Source: Defluviitaleaceae bacterium (GTDB taxonomy: Bacteria > Bacillota > Clostridia > Lachnospirales > UBA5962). From it: 64,000 nt of DNA. Shown one piece after another: positions 52,911 through 61,049 of this stretch. The notes under the pieces were generated by a model. That model was given only the letters and a program-made list of their open reading frames with translations. It did not search any database and was not told the DNA's origin. Position numbers and translations under genes: made by a program. Location: the NCBI GenBank assembly GCA_009779915.1, contig WRBA01000009.1, positions 39,078 to 103,077 of the forward strand, in the 5' to 3' direction. Numbering within the stretch: the first letter of the stretch is position 1; each line of letters opens with the position of its first letter.

Positions 52911-52918
52911 ATTGTGCT

Positions 52919-52983
52919 CCTCGCCGAAATCCTGATTTCGGCGAGGAACTTAAGGCAGGTCAAGGAGAGTCGAACCTTGACCT
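52919..52983. repeat. Two adjacent perfect hairpins after the NYN gene
   Basis: CCTCGCCGAAAT/ATTTCGGCGAGG (52919-52946, 12 bp, loop CCTG) and AGGTCAAGG/CCTTGACCT (52957-52983, 9 bp). Neither has a U-tract. The second shares its loop motif GGAGAGTCGAA with the region at 50,760. Confidence 0.55.
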
Positions 52984-52999
52984 AAGTTTAGAATCCCCA

Positions 53000-53404
53000 T
53001 TACACCTTCAACTTATCCATAATATTCCTAAAGTCCACATCTGTAGGCTTCTCTACCGTCCATTTTATTATTGCGCCGTCGTTTTTATAACGAGGTATTA
53101 AATGCATATGATAATGATTGACAACCTGCCCGGCCTGGGCACCGTTGTTTTGCAATATATTAAGCCCGTCACAATTTAGTGCTTCTTTGAGCTTTTTTGA
53201 AATTTTAGAAGCTAAAGGCATAAGCACACCTCCTTCTTTTTCACCAAGTTCATAAACATTTTCGTAATGAGCCTTTGTTAAAATAAGGGTATGTCCTATT
53301 GTTGCCGGATTAATGTCTAGTATCACCTTAAACAGCTCGTCTTCATAAATACAATAAGAGGGCAGCTCCCCTGCCACTATTTTGCAAAACACACAATTTT
53401 CCAT
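53000..53404 (-). CDS. HIT-family protein
   Basis: 134-aa histidine-triad nucleotide-binding protein. The N-terminus has CVFCKIVAGELPSYCIYED, and the triad is NHYHMHLIPRY. The start MENCVFCK at 53404 has GAGGAG upstream. An open frame continues to 53533 through the family C repeat but has no SD and adds unrelated sequence. Likely a purine nucleoside phosphoramidase/Ap4A hydrolase type of the HinT branch. Confidence 0.92.
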   Translation of the reverse strand: MENCVFCKIVAGELPSYCIYEDELFKVILDINPATIGHTLILTKAHYENVYELGEKEGGVLMPLASKISKKLKEALNCDGLNILQNNGAQAGQVVNHYHMHLIPRYKNDGAIIKWTVEKPTDVDFRNIMDKLKV

Positions 53405-53418
53405 AGCCTCTTCTCCTC

Positions 53419-53547
53419 TATAGCAAACGACTTTCGAAATCGTGATTCGGCGGCGCGCTAAAACCTTCGGTTTTGCCCCAAAGCACCTACCCCAACTGCT
53501 TTGGAGCCGCCCTTGCCCAATCACGTTTCTCAATGTGGTTTGCTCTA
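53419..53547. repeat. Palindromic element family C, long copy 1 (129 bp)
   Basis: The ends TATAGCAAACGAC and GTGGTTTGCTCTA form the terminal inverted repeat, continuing into TTTCGAAATCGTGATT and AATCACGTTTC. Inside are AAAACCTTCGGTTTT and CCAAAGC-ACCTACCCCAACT-GCTTTGG (53478-53504). The right-hand end supplies the TAG stop codon of pepF, and the left-hand end abuts the HIT SD. Confidence 0.8.
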
Positions 53548-55323
53548 CATCTTCTCAAACTTATCCACAAGCTCATCAAATACATTTAAGGCAAGATCCA
53601 CCGCCTCAGGGTTTCCCATATCTACTCCCGCCATTTTAAGCTGGTCGATTGGATACATACTTGAGCCGGATTTTAAAAATTTCAAATACCCATCTGTATT
53701 TCCGTCTAAAATTTTGCGGCTAAGGGCTATAGCCGCCGAGTGTCCTGTGGCATATTGATACACATAAAAAGGTCTGTAAAAATGGGGTATACGGCTCCAT
53801 TCGTAATCGATTTGTTCATCTAAAGCCACGGATTTGCCGAAATACTTTTCATTCAACTCCCTATAGATTTTATTAAGCTCCTGGCTTGTCAGTGCTTCCC
53901 CCGCTTCCACCATCTCATGAGTCTTAAGCTCAAACTCCGCAAACATAGTTTGGCGGAATAAGGTAGCCCTAAACTGCTCCATATAGTAATTTATAAGGTA
54001 TTTCTTCATGTTTCCATCTTTTTCCGTGTTTAGGAGATACTCCATAAGCAAAGCCTCATTTACAGTCGATGACACCTCCGCAACAAACAAAGTGTAATCA
54101 CCATAAACGAAAGCCTGATTTTTCCTGGTAAGATGGCTGTGCATAGAATGACCTATTTCATGGGTCAGCGTAAACATATCATTAACCTTATTATCGTAAT
54201 TTAGGAGGATATACGGATGGCTTTTATAGGATCCCCAGGAGTAGGCACCGCTTTTCTTCCCCTTGTTTTCATAAATATCAACCCATCTGGCGTCAAAGCC
54301 TGCTTTAAGCTCACTCACATATTCATCACCTAAAGGGGCAAGGCTTTTTATCACCATATCCTTCGCCTTATCGTAGTCTATATTGGTATCAATCTCAGGC
54401 ACAAGAGGCACGTAAATATCGTATATATGAAGGGTATCAATCTTTAGTGCCCTCTTCCGGACTTCCATATATTTATGCAAGCTTGGAAGGTGAGCATGTA
54501 CTGTTTTTATCAAATTATGGTATACCTCTGTAGGGATGTTATTGCCAAATAAAGAAGCGTCAAGGCATGATTTATACTTACGCTCTTTGGCGAAAAAAAC
54601 GGCATTTCGCACAGAGGCGGCGTAGCTTTCAGCCAAAGTGTTTTTATGGGCAATATAAGCCTTGTATAACGCCTCAAAGGCGGCTTTTCTCACATCACGG
54701 CTCTTAGACTCCATTAAAGATAAATAAGAACCGTGGGTAACTTCCTTATCCTTGCCGTTTTCATCTTTTATAGTGCCGAATTTTAAATCCGCATTATTTA
54801 GCATAGTAAAGATTTTAGAAGCCGCCTGTCCTATTTCCGAAACTTTGGCAAGGACTGTTTCCATTTCATCGCTTAAAGTATGCTCTTTAAGGCGTAATAT
54901 CCCTTCTATATAATGCTTGTAAGGCTTAAGGGGCTCATAATTATTAATATACCCCCCAAGGGTACCTTTGTCTATTGCCAATATTTCAGGCTCGATAAAA
55001 CTAAGCTGTGCCATAACCTCTGTAAGCAAACTGTCAACCCGAGCCGAAAGAGCTTGGTACGTAGGATTTTCCGTATCCTCATCATGTTTTAAATTCGCGT
55101 AAACATAAATATTTTCCGCAATCATATAAAGCTCATCTTTTAGCTTTAGGCAGTTGTGAAGGCTCTCAGCTGAGCTGCCAAGTGTGCCTTTTAAGGCAGC
55201 AACTGCACCTGCTCCTTCTTTAACTTTGCTAAAATCCGCCTCCCAGTCAGCGTCTGTTTTATACATTGCGCCTATATCCCATTTATACTCTTCTTTTATT
55301 TCTTCACGTGTTTTAAGTCCCAT
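53545..55323 (-). CDS. pepF: Oligoendopeptidase F
   Basis: 592-aa M3-family zinc metallopeptidase. The active site THEIGHSMH and the following Glu-containing AEVSSTVNEALL are intact. The C-terminal FYRPFYVYQYATGHSAAIAL motif is typical. It degrades short peptides in the cytoplasm. Its stop codon lies inside the terminal repeat of element C, so the last residues may have been set by the insertion. Confidence 0.95.
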   Translation of the reverse strand: MGLKTREEIKEEYKWDIGAMYKTDADWEADFSKVKEGAGAVAALKGTLGSSAESLHNCLKLKDELYMIAENIYVYANLKHDEDTENPTYQALSARVDSLLTEVMAQLSFIEPEILAIDKGTLGGYINNYEPLKPYKHYIEGILRLKEHTLSDEMETVLAKVSEIGQAASKIFTMLNNADLKFGTIKDENGKDKEVTHGSYLSLMESKSRDVRKAAFEALYKAYIAHKNTLAESYAASVRNAVFFAKERKYKSCLDASLFGNNIPTEVYHNLIKTVHAHLPSLHKYMEVRKRALKIDTLHIYDIYVPLVPEIDTNIDYDKAKDMVIKSLAPLGDEYVSELKAGFDARWVDIYENKGKKSGAYSWGSYKSHPYILLNYDNKVNDMFTLTHEIGHSMHSHLTRKNQAFVYGDYTLFVAEVSSTVNEALLMEYLLNTEKDGNMKKYLINYYMEQFRATLFRQTMFAEFELKTHEMVEAGEALTSQELNKIYRELNEKYFGKSVALDEQIDYEWSRIPHFYRPFYVYQYATGHSAAIALSRKILDGNTDGYLKFLKSGSSMYPIDQLKMAGVDMGNPEAVDLALNVFDELVDKFEKM

Positions 55324-55363
55324 TTTTTTCAGCCCTTTCTTAAGTTAATTATACTATTATACC

Positions 55364-55491
55364 TATAGCAAACGACTTTCAAAATAGCGAACTGCCTTCG
55401 CGCTAAAACCTTCGGTTTTACCCAAAAACACCTACCCCAACTGTTTTTGGGCCGCCCTCGCCACTTCTCTTTTTTCAATGTCGTTTGCTAT
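55364..55491. repeat. Palindromic element family C, long copy 2 (128 bp)
   Basis: Same ends and layout as 53,419-53,547 and in the same orientation. It keeps GCGCTAAAACCTTCGGTTTT and the hairpin CCCAAAAAC-ACCTACCCCAACT-GTTTTTGGG (55421-55451). The 13-nt loop is identical to the other copy while the stem has changed on both sides. It sits between the divergent pepF and LTA-synthase-like genes. Confidence 0.8.
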
Positions 55492-55497
55492 TGCATC

Positions 55498-55526
55498 TTT
55501 ACATTTTACCACATAAGCGATAAAAT
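55498..55526 (+). promoter_or_regulatory. Promoter predicting a leaderless transcript
   Basis: TTTACA (55498-55503), exactly 17 bp, TAAAAT (55521-55526). The ATG of the next gene begins 10 nt after the -10, so the transcript would have only about 2-3 nt before the start codon. No SD is present. Confidence 0.55.
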
Positions 55527-55535
55527 ACTATTATT

Positions 55536-57425
55536 ATGGATAAAATTAAGATGTTTTCCCAAAAAATTTGTTTAATAAGGCTGACCCTGCCCCAGGCTGT
55601 TGTTTTTTTGCTTGTTATGTCCTTAGCCCTTGCTATATTTTTACTTTTACTCCAGCCTTTGCCTTTTTCTTATATTATAGATGTTACTTTGGCAAACCGC
55701 GGGCTTAATTTATTTCTAAACTGGCTGCCAATATTTCTTGCCATGGCTTTTCTTTATTTTATTGGTTTTGGGGCAGCTGCAGCGTCCACTGTGACCGGGG
55801 CTGTATTCCTATTTTTAGGCACAGCCAACCGTTTTAAAATACTCCTTAGAAATGACCCACTGCTGCCTTGGGATTTATTCCTTGGAGGTGAGGTTATGGG
55901 GATAGCAAGGAGTTTCGGTCAAGGGACAGTAATTATAGGCGTTATTCTTACCTTATTGTACGTTCTTGCTGCTATAATCGCCGCAATAATCATACGAAGT
56001 AAAAAACTTGATATAAAATTTAGGGCTGTAGGTGCCATATCCTGCATACTGCTTGCCGCTATCCTAAACAGCCCCCTTTATAATAACGCCAATATAACCA
56101 ACTCCTTGGAAATAAGGGGCAATATTTGGAACCAAGTTAACCAATTTAACTCCCGGGGCTTTGTTTACAGTTTTATCCACGCTTTTAACACTATGCGTAT
56201 TGAGACTCCTGACGGCTACAACCGCGCCGCTGTACTTGCCCGTATTAACCAAGGCGACACAAGCGGCATAGATAGATTGCAAGGCACTGAAAAGCCTCAT
56301 ATTATAATGATTATGGGGGAAGCTTTTTCCGAAATGGCACTACTGCCTTATTTCGACTTTACAGGCTTCACTGACCCCTTGGAAAATTGGCGGGAGCTTA
56401 AAACCGAGTCTATACATGGTGAAATTTTTGTCCCTAACATAGGCGGCGGCACGGCTGATACGGAATTTGACGTACTGACAGGGCTTAATACACGTCAGTT
56501 TCGCGGCTCACCCTTCGGTTTTCGTATGATAAATTCCGAGTTTGAGTCAATGGCGTCTATATTAAACTCTATAGGCTTCCGCTCTGAATTTATGCATCCC
56601 GGTTATGATTGGTTTTATAACAGGCAAAATGTTTATAGGGATTTGGGCTTTCAGCGGCTGGTATTTATTGATGAATTTGAGGGTATTCCAACAAAAGGCA
56701 TGTATATTAACGAACACGACACCATAAACCGTGTTATGGAAATGTTTTATGAACACCGTATAAACAGTCCTAACCTGCCTTATTTTCATTTTGCCATAAC
56801 TATACAAAACCACGGACCCTATACAGATAAATACCGCTACGACGGACCTTTGACTGAGCCTAATTTCACTACCTCCTTAGATGTTTTGGAAATTGATATG
56901 AACTCTATATCAAACTATTTCCACGGTCTTGCCGATGCGGATGTAGAGCTTAGGCGGCTTACGGATTACTTAAGGGATTTGGAGGAGCCTGTGGTATTAG
57001 TATACTTTGGCGATCATTTGCCTGCTTTTAACCGGCGTATATATGATATCTTTTATCCTGATATTTATGAACCGGGGTCTTTCGAGGATTTAACAAGGCT
57101 TTTTAGGCTGCCCTTCATAATTTGGTTTAACGATGCGGCAAAGGAGTTGTATGAGATAAATCATCCCCTTGATCTGGTTGATGATGAAAATATCCTCTTC
57201 TCTTCCTCCTTTCTTGGTGCCTATGTATTGGAAGTCCTTGGCATAAGAAATATTTCGCCTTTTTGGGATTTTTTAAAGGAGTTTCGACATCAATTCCCTA
57301 TAATAACCGAGGTGAAATCCTTTGACTATAACAGGCACTCAAGTTTGTATATGACCGATAATGAGCGGGCGCCTTTGATTTTATACAGAGATTGGTCTTA
57401 CTTTAGACTTTTTGAAGAACGATAG
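55536..57425 (+). CDS. LTA-synthase-family membrane sulfatase/phosphotransferase
   Basis: 629-aa protein. Five or so TM helices lie within residues 15-190, followed by an extracellular alkaline-phosphatase-fold domain. It has GEAFSE with the metal Glu, NIGGGTADTEFDVLTG with the nucleophilic Thr, and YFGDHLPAF with the metal Asp/His. Family members add glycerol-phosphate to lipoteichoic acid or decorate glycans; the acceptor here is unknown. It has no SD and a promoter predicting a leaderless message. Confidence 0.82.
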   Translation: MDKIKMFSQKICLIRLTLPQAVVFLLVMSLALAIFLLLLQPLPFSYIIDVTLANRGLNLFLNWLPIFLAMAFLYFIGFGAAAASTVTGAVFLFLGTANRFKILLRNDPLLPWDLFLGGEVMGIARSFGQGTVIIGVILTLLYVLAAIIAAIIIRSKKLDIKFRAVGAISCILLAAILNSPLYNNANITNSLEIRGNIWNQVNQFNSRGFVYSFIHAFNTMRIETPDGYNRAAVLARINQGDTSGIDRLQGTEKPHIIMIMGEAFSEMALLPYFDFTGFTDPLENWRELKTESIHGEIFVPNIGGGTADTEFDVLTGLNTRQFRGSPFGFRMINSEFESMASILNSIGFRSEFMHPGYDWFYNRQNVYRDLGFQRLVFIDEFEGIPTKGMYINEHDTINRVMEMFYEHRINSPNLPYFHFAITIQNHGPYTDKYRYDGPLTEPNFTTSLDVLEIDMNSISNYFHGLADADVELRRLTDYLRDLEEPVVLVYFGDHLPAFNRRIYDIFYPDIYEPGSFEDLTRLFRLPFIIWFNDAAKELYEINHPLDLVDDENILFSSSFLGAYVLEVLGIRNISPFWDFLKEFRHQFPIITEVKSFDYNRHSSLYMTDNERAPLILYRDWSYFRLFEER

Positions 57426-57437
57426 GAGATGAATAAT

Positions 57438-58085
57438 ATGCAAAACATGACTAACACACAAAAAATAACCCTTATGGGTTTGTTCGGCGCAATCATTTTT
57501 TTACTTACCTTCACCCCCTTAGGCTTTATCCCTCTGCCTTTTGTCCGTGCCACCACTATTCACATACCGGTTATCATTGGCTCCATATTTTTAGGACCTA
57601 AGTATGGAGCAGTACTCGGCTTTTTGTTCGGATTTTCAAGCTTTTTAATTGCCACATTACAGCCTTGGCCCAGTTCTTTTGCCTTTTCACCCTTTGTACC
57701 CCTTCCGGGCGCAGACAGTGGCAGCTTATGGGCTCTTTTCGTAGCCTTTGTCCCTAGAGTTTTTGTTGGCATTGTCCCTTATTACACATATGCCGCTATT
57801 AAGAAGGTGATTACAGATAAAGGTTTTGATATCATTAATTTGACTATTGCAGGCATTGTTGGCTCTATGACTAATACTTTGCTTGTTTTACACTCTATAT
57901 TTATATTTTTTGGTGAACCTTGGACAACTGTTGTAGGGGGAGGTCCTGCTGATGTGGTATACGCCGTAATCGTAGGCATAATTGCATCTGTGGGCGTTCC
58001 TGAGGCTATTGTTGCAGGAATTTTAGTAGCTGCAATCGGTTCTGCACTTAATATTGTCATACATCACAAAGCTCAAGCGGCGTAA
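57438..58085 (+). CDS. ECF transporter S component
   Basis: 215-aa substrate-binding membrane subunit of an energy-coupling-factor transporter, with about six TM helices. The N-terminal part has TTIHIPVIIGSIFLGPKYGAVLGFLFGFSSFL (quoted in part), typical of vitamin S components. The specificity is not clear. GGAG lies 9 nt before the ATG at 57438; the earlier ATG at 57429 is too close to it. It is 12 bp after the LTA-like gene, so probably cotranscribed. Confidence 0.82.
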   Translation: MQNMTNTQKITLMGLFGAIIFLLTFTPLGFIPLPFVRATTIHIPVIIGSIFLGPKYGAVLGFLFGFSSFLIATLQPWPSSFAFSPFVPLPGADSGSLWALFVAFVPRVFVGIVPYYTYAAIKKVITDKGFDIINLTIAGIVGSMTNTLLVLHSIFIFFGEPWTTVVGGGPADVVYAVIVGIIASVGVPEAIVAGILVAAIGSALNIVIHHKAQAA

Positions 58086-58129
58086 TATATAGTCAAGCCG
58101 CTCTAAAACCGCCCATTAAAAGTCTATTG

Positions 58130-58159
58130 AGACTGCCAAATAACTTGGCAGTCTTTTTT
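58130..58159 (+). terminator. Terminator of the ECF S-component gene
   Basis: GACTGCCAA (58131-58139) pairs with TTGGCAGTC (58145-58153), closed by one more A-T, followed by T6. Confidence 0.85.
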
Positions 58160-58228
58160 ATTGGGGATATTTATCGTAGATATTTAATGAAGGTATATAA
58201 TTACCAAAATTTGGACTATTAGTATTCG

Positions 58229-58255
58229 TTAAGTTAATACTTGTGGTGCCGATAT
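58229..58255 (+). promoter_or_regulatory. Sigma-D promoter of flagellin 2
   Basis: GCCGATAT (58248-58255) is a perfect sigma-D (sigma-28) -10. TTAA (58229-58232) lies 15 bp upstream, fitting the TAAA-N15 -35 rule. The predicted leader is about 160 nt. This is the best flagellar-class promoter in the window. Confidence 0.85.
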
Positions 58256-58359
58256 ATTATTTGCAAGTCACAAAACGGTAGCGGCACGGCCGGCCGCCAC
58301 TGTTTTAAAAAACATTATCCAAGTTAAAAAACTTTATCCAAGCTAAAAAAGCTTGGCGG

Positions 58360-58417
58360 CTGACCCAAAGGACTGGGCAGACGTAGCGGGGCAAACCCCC
58401 GCAAATACAAGGAGGAA
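58360..58417 (+). promoter_or_regulatory. CsrA-type sites in the flagellin 2 leader
   Basis: The hairpin CTG-A-CCCA/AAGGAC/TGGGCAG (58360-58380) shows GGA in a six-base loop, the canonical CsrA-binding form. A stable hairpin GCGGGG/CCCCGC (58386-58402) follows, then ACAAGGAGGA (58408-58417), which is both the SD and a second possible CsrA site. In B. subtilis CsrA represses hag through just such a hairpin/SD pair, relieved by FliW. Neither csrA nor fliW is in the window. Confidence 0.6.
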
Positions 58418-58422
58418 GAATT

Positions 58423-59631
58423 ATGTCTAACATGGTAGTAAGAACAAACGTTATGAGTTTAAACTCACACAGAAATTTAGGTATGACAGGTACTCAACAA
58501 GCAAGATCGGCTCAAAGACTTTCAAGCGGTTACAGAATTAACTCTGCAGCTGACGATGCAGCAGGTCTTGGTATCTCTGAAACTATGAGAGCGCAAATCC
58601 GTGGTCTCGACCAAGCTTCAAGAAACGCTCAAGACGGTATCAGCCTTATCCAAACAGCTGAAGGCGCACTTAGCACTGTTAATGAAATGGTTACTCGTAT
58701 CCGTGAACTCGTTGTTCAATCCGGTAACGATACTAACACTGCAGACGACCGTCTTCGTCTTCAAGATGAGATTGACCAATTAAAAGAAGAAATTACTGAT
58801 GTTTCACTTAGAACTGAATTTAATACTATGACTTTATTAGACGGACCTGGCGGCGTATTGGCTGATTTAGCTACTTCTATAGGAAATGGTATAGGTTCAG
58901 ATAATATTACTAACGCTGAAGAAGCACAAATGTTTGCTGATTTAGTAAATGCAATTAACAGCTTTAACGATGTTACAGGCTGGGGCATTGATTCTGCACT
59001 TGACTCAACTCAGCTTGCAGCTTTAAATGATGTTTTGACTGAATTAGGTAATGTAGCAGCTTCCGGAGATCACACTGACCTTTCTGCATTAGAAACCGCT
59101 TTAGGCGTTCTTAATGGTGGAATACCCGGTTATGGTGGTTTAACTTTACCTCCTACAACAACTGAAGAAGCTGATGCATTCATGAACGCAGTTAGAGAAA
59201 TCAGAGGATTTGAACTTAGAATGACAGGCGGAAATGAGTTTAATTTCCAAATCGGAGCAAATGCTGACCAACAAATTAGTGTACAAATAGGAAACATGAG
59301 CTGGGAAAGCATTAGCAGCGGTCTTCAAATTGACTTGGAACTCGCTGAAAATGAAGTTGGAGAATTGTTAAACAGGCTTGACGCTACTTTAGGTGCTGTT
59401 ACATCACAAAGATCTGCACTTGGTGCTGTTCAAAACAGACTTGAGTACACTATTCAAAACCTTGACATCTCTTCTGAAAACCTGCAAGCAGCTGAATCTC
59501 GCATAAGAGACGCTGATATGGCTCGCGAAATGATGAGCTTTACTCAATCTAACGTATTACAACAAGCAGCTATATCTATGCTTGCTCAAGCTAATAGTGC
59601 TCCTCAATCTATCCTTCAATTACTTGGATAA
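58423..59631 (+). CDS. hag: Flagellin 2 (probable major flagellin)
   Basis: 402-aa flagellin. Conserved N-terminus (VVRTNVMSLNSHRNLGMTG, QRLSSGYRINSAADDAAGLGIS) and C-terminus (LGAVQNRLEYTIQNLDI, then SMLAQANSAPQSILQLLG). The middle 180 residues are acidic and variable. Codon use is strongly biased to highly expressed choices compared with flagellin 1. The sigma-D promoter, regulated leader, strong SD and strong terminator all point to the major filament protein. Confidence 0.96.
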   Translation: MSNMVVRTNVMSLNSHRNLGMTGTQQARSAQRLSSGYRINSAADDAAGLGISETMRAQIRGLDQASRNAQDGISLIQTAEGALSTVNEMVTRIRELVVQSGNDTNTADDRLRLQDEIDQLKEEITDVSLRTEFNTMTLLDGPGGVLADLATSIGNGIGSDNITNAEEAQMFADLVNAINSFNDVTGWGIDSALDSTQLAALNDVLTELGNVAASGDHTDLSALETALGVLNGGIPGYGGLTLPPTTTEEADAFMNAVREIRGFELRMTGGNEFNFQIGANADQQISVQIGNMSWESISSGLQIDLELAENEVGELLNRLDATLGAVTSQRSALGAVQNRLEYTIQNLDISSENLQAAESRIRDADMAREMMSFTQSNVLQQAAISMLAQANSAPQSILQLLG

Positions 59632-59640
59632 TTATAACGA

Positions 59641-59703
59641 GCAAATAAAAAGCTCCTGCCCCGGCAGGGGCTTTTTATTTGCTTTAGGCGGGCTTAGCCC
59701 GCC
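59641..59703 (+). terminator. Terminator of flagellin 2, with an extra hairpin
   Basis: Stem of about 20 bp: GCAAATAAAAAGC (59641-59653) with GCTTTTTATTTGC (59670-59682), closed by CCTGCC/GGCAGG. The A/T tracts are inside the stem, so it can work in both directions. A second perfect hairpin GGCGGGC-TTA-GCCCGCC (59687-59703) follows. Confidence 0.85.
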
Positions 59704-59795
59704 TTGCAGACTCCAGTTGGGAAGCCTATCCCGTTTCAGTCAGGTTTTCTATCGCTTTTTGCTTCAACACAAGCTTATGCACCGTTGCTATATAT

Positions 59796-60377
59796 TTATC
59801 GGCTGTAAAATACTCTCTTAGCGTTCAAATAATCCTCAACATATCTAAGGGCTTCACCAAATCTCTGAAAATGCACAATTTCTCTCTCCCTCAAAAACTT
59901 AAGAGGATCGATTACATCAGGGTCGGTCATTTGATCCAAAAGATACTGATATGTCTTCTTCGCTTTCTGCTCTGCTGCCATATTTTCATACAAGTCCGCC
60001 ACAGGATTGCCGGAAGACTGTATTCCCATCGCACTCCAAGGTATCCCCGCCGCCGATTGAGGGTAAACCCCTGCCCCATGATCCGTATAATAAGGGTCAA
60101 GCCCTGCCTTCTTCATATCCTCTGCCGTGGCACCTTGAGTAAGCTGGGATACCATAGCTCCCACCATTTCAAGGTGAGCCAGTTCTTCTGTGCCTATATC
60201 ATTTAAAACAGCTTTCGCCTCCGGTGTCACCATTGAATATTTTTGCGATAAATAACGTATTGCTGCACCCAGTTCTCCGTCCGGACCTCCGTACTGACTT
60301 ATAATTACCTTAGCTGCCCAGGGATCAGGCTTGGTTATTTTAACCGGGTACTCCAGTTTCTTTTCATATATCCACAT
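59796..60377 (-). CDS. cotJC: Spore coat CotJC, manganese-catalase fold
   Basis: 193-aa spore coat protein of the dimanganese catalase family. Metal-ligand segments are GGPDGELGAAIRYLSQ, GTEELAHLEMVGA, ENMAAEQKAK and REREIVHFQRF, so all expected Glu/His ligands are present. It is probably a coat-bound antioxidant enzyme. Its ATG overlaps the cotJB stop by one base. Confidence 0.92.
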   Translation of the reverse strand: MWIYEKKLEYPVKITKPDPWAAKVIISQYGGPDGELGAAIRYLSQKYSMVTPEAKAVLNDIGTEELAHLEMVGAMVSQLTQGATAEDMKKAGLDPYYTDHGAGVYPQSAAGIPWSAMGIQSSGNPVADLYENMAAEQKAKKTYQYLLDQMTDPDVIDPLKFLREREIVHFQRFGEALRYVEDYLNAKRVFYSR

Positions 60378-60658
60378 TAGTTTTCGCCCCCATCGTCAAA
60401 TGACCAATTAAACTCTTTTTCCCATGGGCTGTACTCTGACAGCCAGTTCCACTCATGCTCGCCGGCAGGGCAGCGGAATGAATGCAGGGGTCCAAAATGT
60501 TCTTCGTATTTTTTTCTTGCCTGCGCCGCAAGGGCTGCTACTTTATTATATTCTGCAAGGGCTTCCCTGTCATTTGGATGTGTATTTAGGTATAAATGCA
60601 GATCCAGTGCCAAAAAGTCCAGGGTGTAAAGCTCTTTTTCGATATCATATTTATTCAT
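60377..60658 (-). CDS. cotJB: Spore coat protein CotJB
   Basis: 93-aa protein with the CotJB pattern: DFLALDLHLYLNTHPNDREAL and FGPLHSFRC, ending WEKEFNWSFDDGGEN (quoted in part). It overlaps both neighbours by one base (TAATG-type junctions). A structural inner-coat component, needed for CotJC placement in Bacillus. Confidence 0.9.
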   Translation of the reverse strand: MNKYDIEKELYTLDFLALDLHLYLNTHPNDREALAEYNKVAALAAQARKKYEEHFGPLHSFRCPAGEHEWNWLSEYSPWEKEFNWSFDDGGEN

Positions 60659-60840
60659 TAATCAATTCCTCCTCGGACCGGCTCATATGGCTGATGAAGT
60701 TCAGGAAATACCGTACCTGCACGAAATGCCTCTATAGGCGGATATAAATTACCGCTCCACTGCTGAAATGGCACATAGGCATTTCCATAACTTACGGTTT
60801 TTGGAAAAATTGGTGGGTTTAGATTTTCATGTATATTCAT
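60658..60840 (-). CDS. cotJA: Spore coat protein CotJA
   Basis: 60-aa protein with the short CotJA motif: SYGNAYVPFQQWSGNLYPP, EAFRAGTVFPELHQPYEP. GGAGG lies 7 nt before the ATG. First gene of the cotJABC operon. Mother-cell (sigma-E) control is expected; TATACATT at about 60,862 resembles a sigma-E -10 but a matching -35 is not evident. Confidence 0.88.
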   Translation of the reverse strand: MNIHENLNPPIFPKTVSYGNAYVPFQQWSGNLYPPIEAFRAGTVFPELHQPYEPVRGGID

Positions 60841-60867
60841 TTTTGCCTCCTATCCAAAATGTTAATG

Positions 60868-60940
60868 TATAGTAGTTTCAGCCCAAAACGGGCTAAACAT
60901 TGCAAGCTCGCTTAGCTCATCTTAAACTTAATTCACTATA
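60868..60940. repeat. Palindromic element family B, short copy
   Basis: 73 bp bounded by TATAGT (60868-60873) and ACTATA (60935-60940), with the hairpin TTTCAGCCC/GGGCTAAA matching the first hairpin of the copy at 20,007. The central hairpin is missing. It also keeps GCAAGCTC and TTAATTCACTATA from the third. It lies directly upstream of cotJA and probably provides part of its promoter region. Confidence 0.65.
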
Positions 60941-61014
60941 TTTCACCTTATGCAATAATAAACCAAGCCGTTCCATATATCCAATCAACTTAAATTAGCT
61001 AACTATAACAAATA

Positions 61015-61043
61015 TAGACAAAATCTGCCGATTAATTTATAAT
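61015..61043 (+). promoter_or_regulatory. Promoter predicting a leaderless transcript
   Basis: TAGACA (61015-61020), 17 bp, TATAAT (61038-61043, perfect). The ATG of the decarboxylase starts 7 nt after the -10, where transcription itself should start. No SD precedes it. Confidence 0.65.
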
Positions 61044-61049
61044 ATAGTT

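Noticed and set aside
53405..53533. N-terminal extension of the HIT protein
   Set aside because: The frame stays open through the family C repeat, but the added residues are repeat-derived, there is no SD, and GAGGAG sits correctly before 53404.
58260..58422. c-di-GMP (GEMM) riboswitch in the flagellin 2 leader
   Set aside because: GTAGCGGGG and GGGCAAACC occur, but in the wrong order and inside one simple hairpin; the two-domain GEMM fold cannot be formed.
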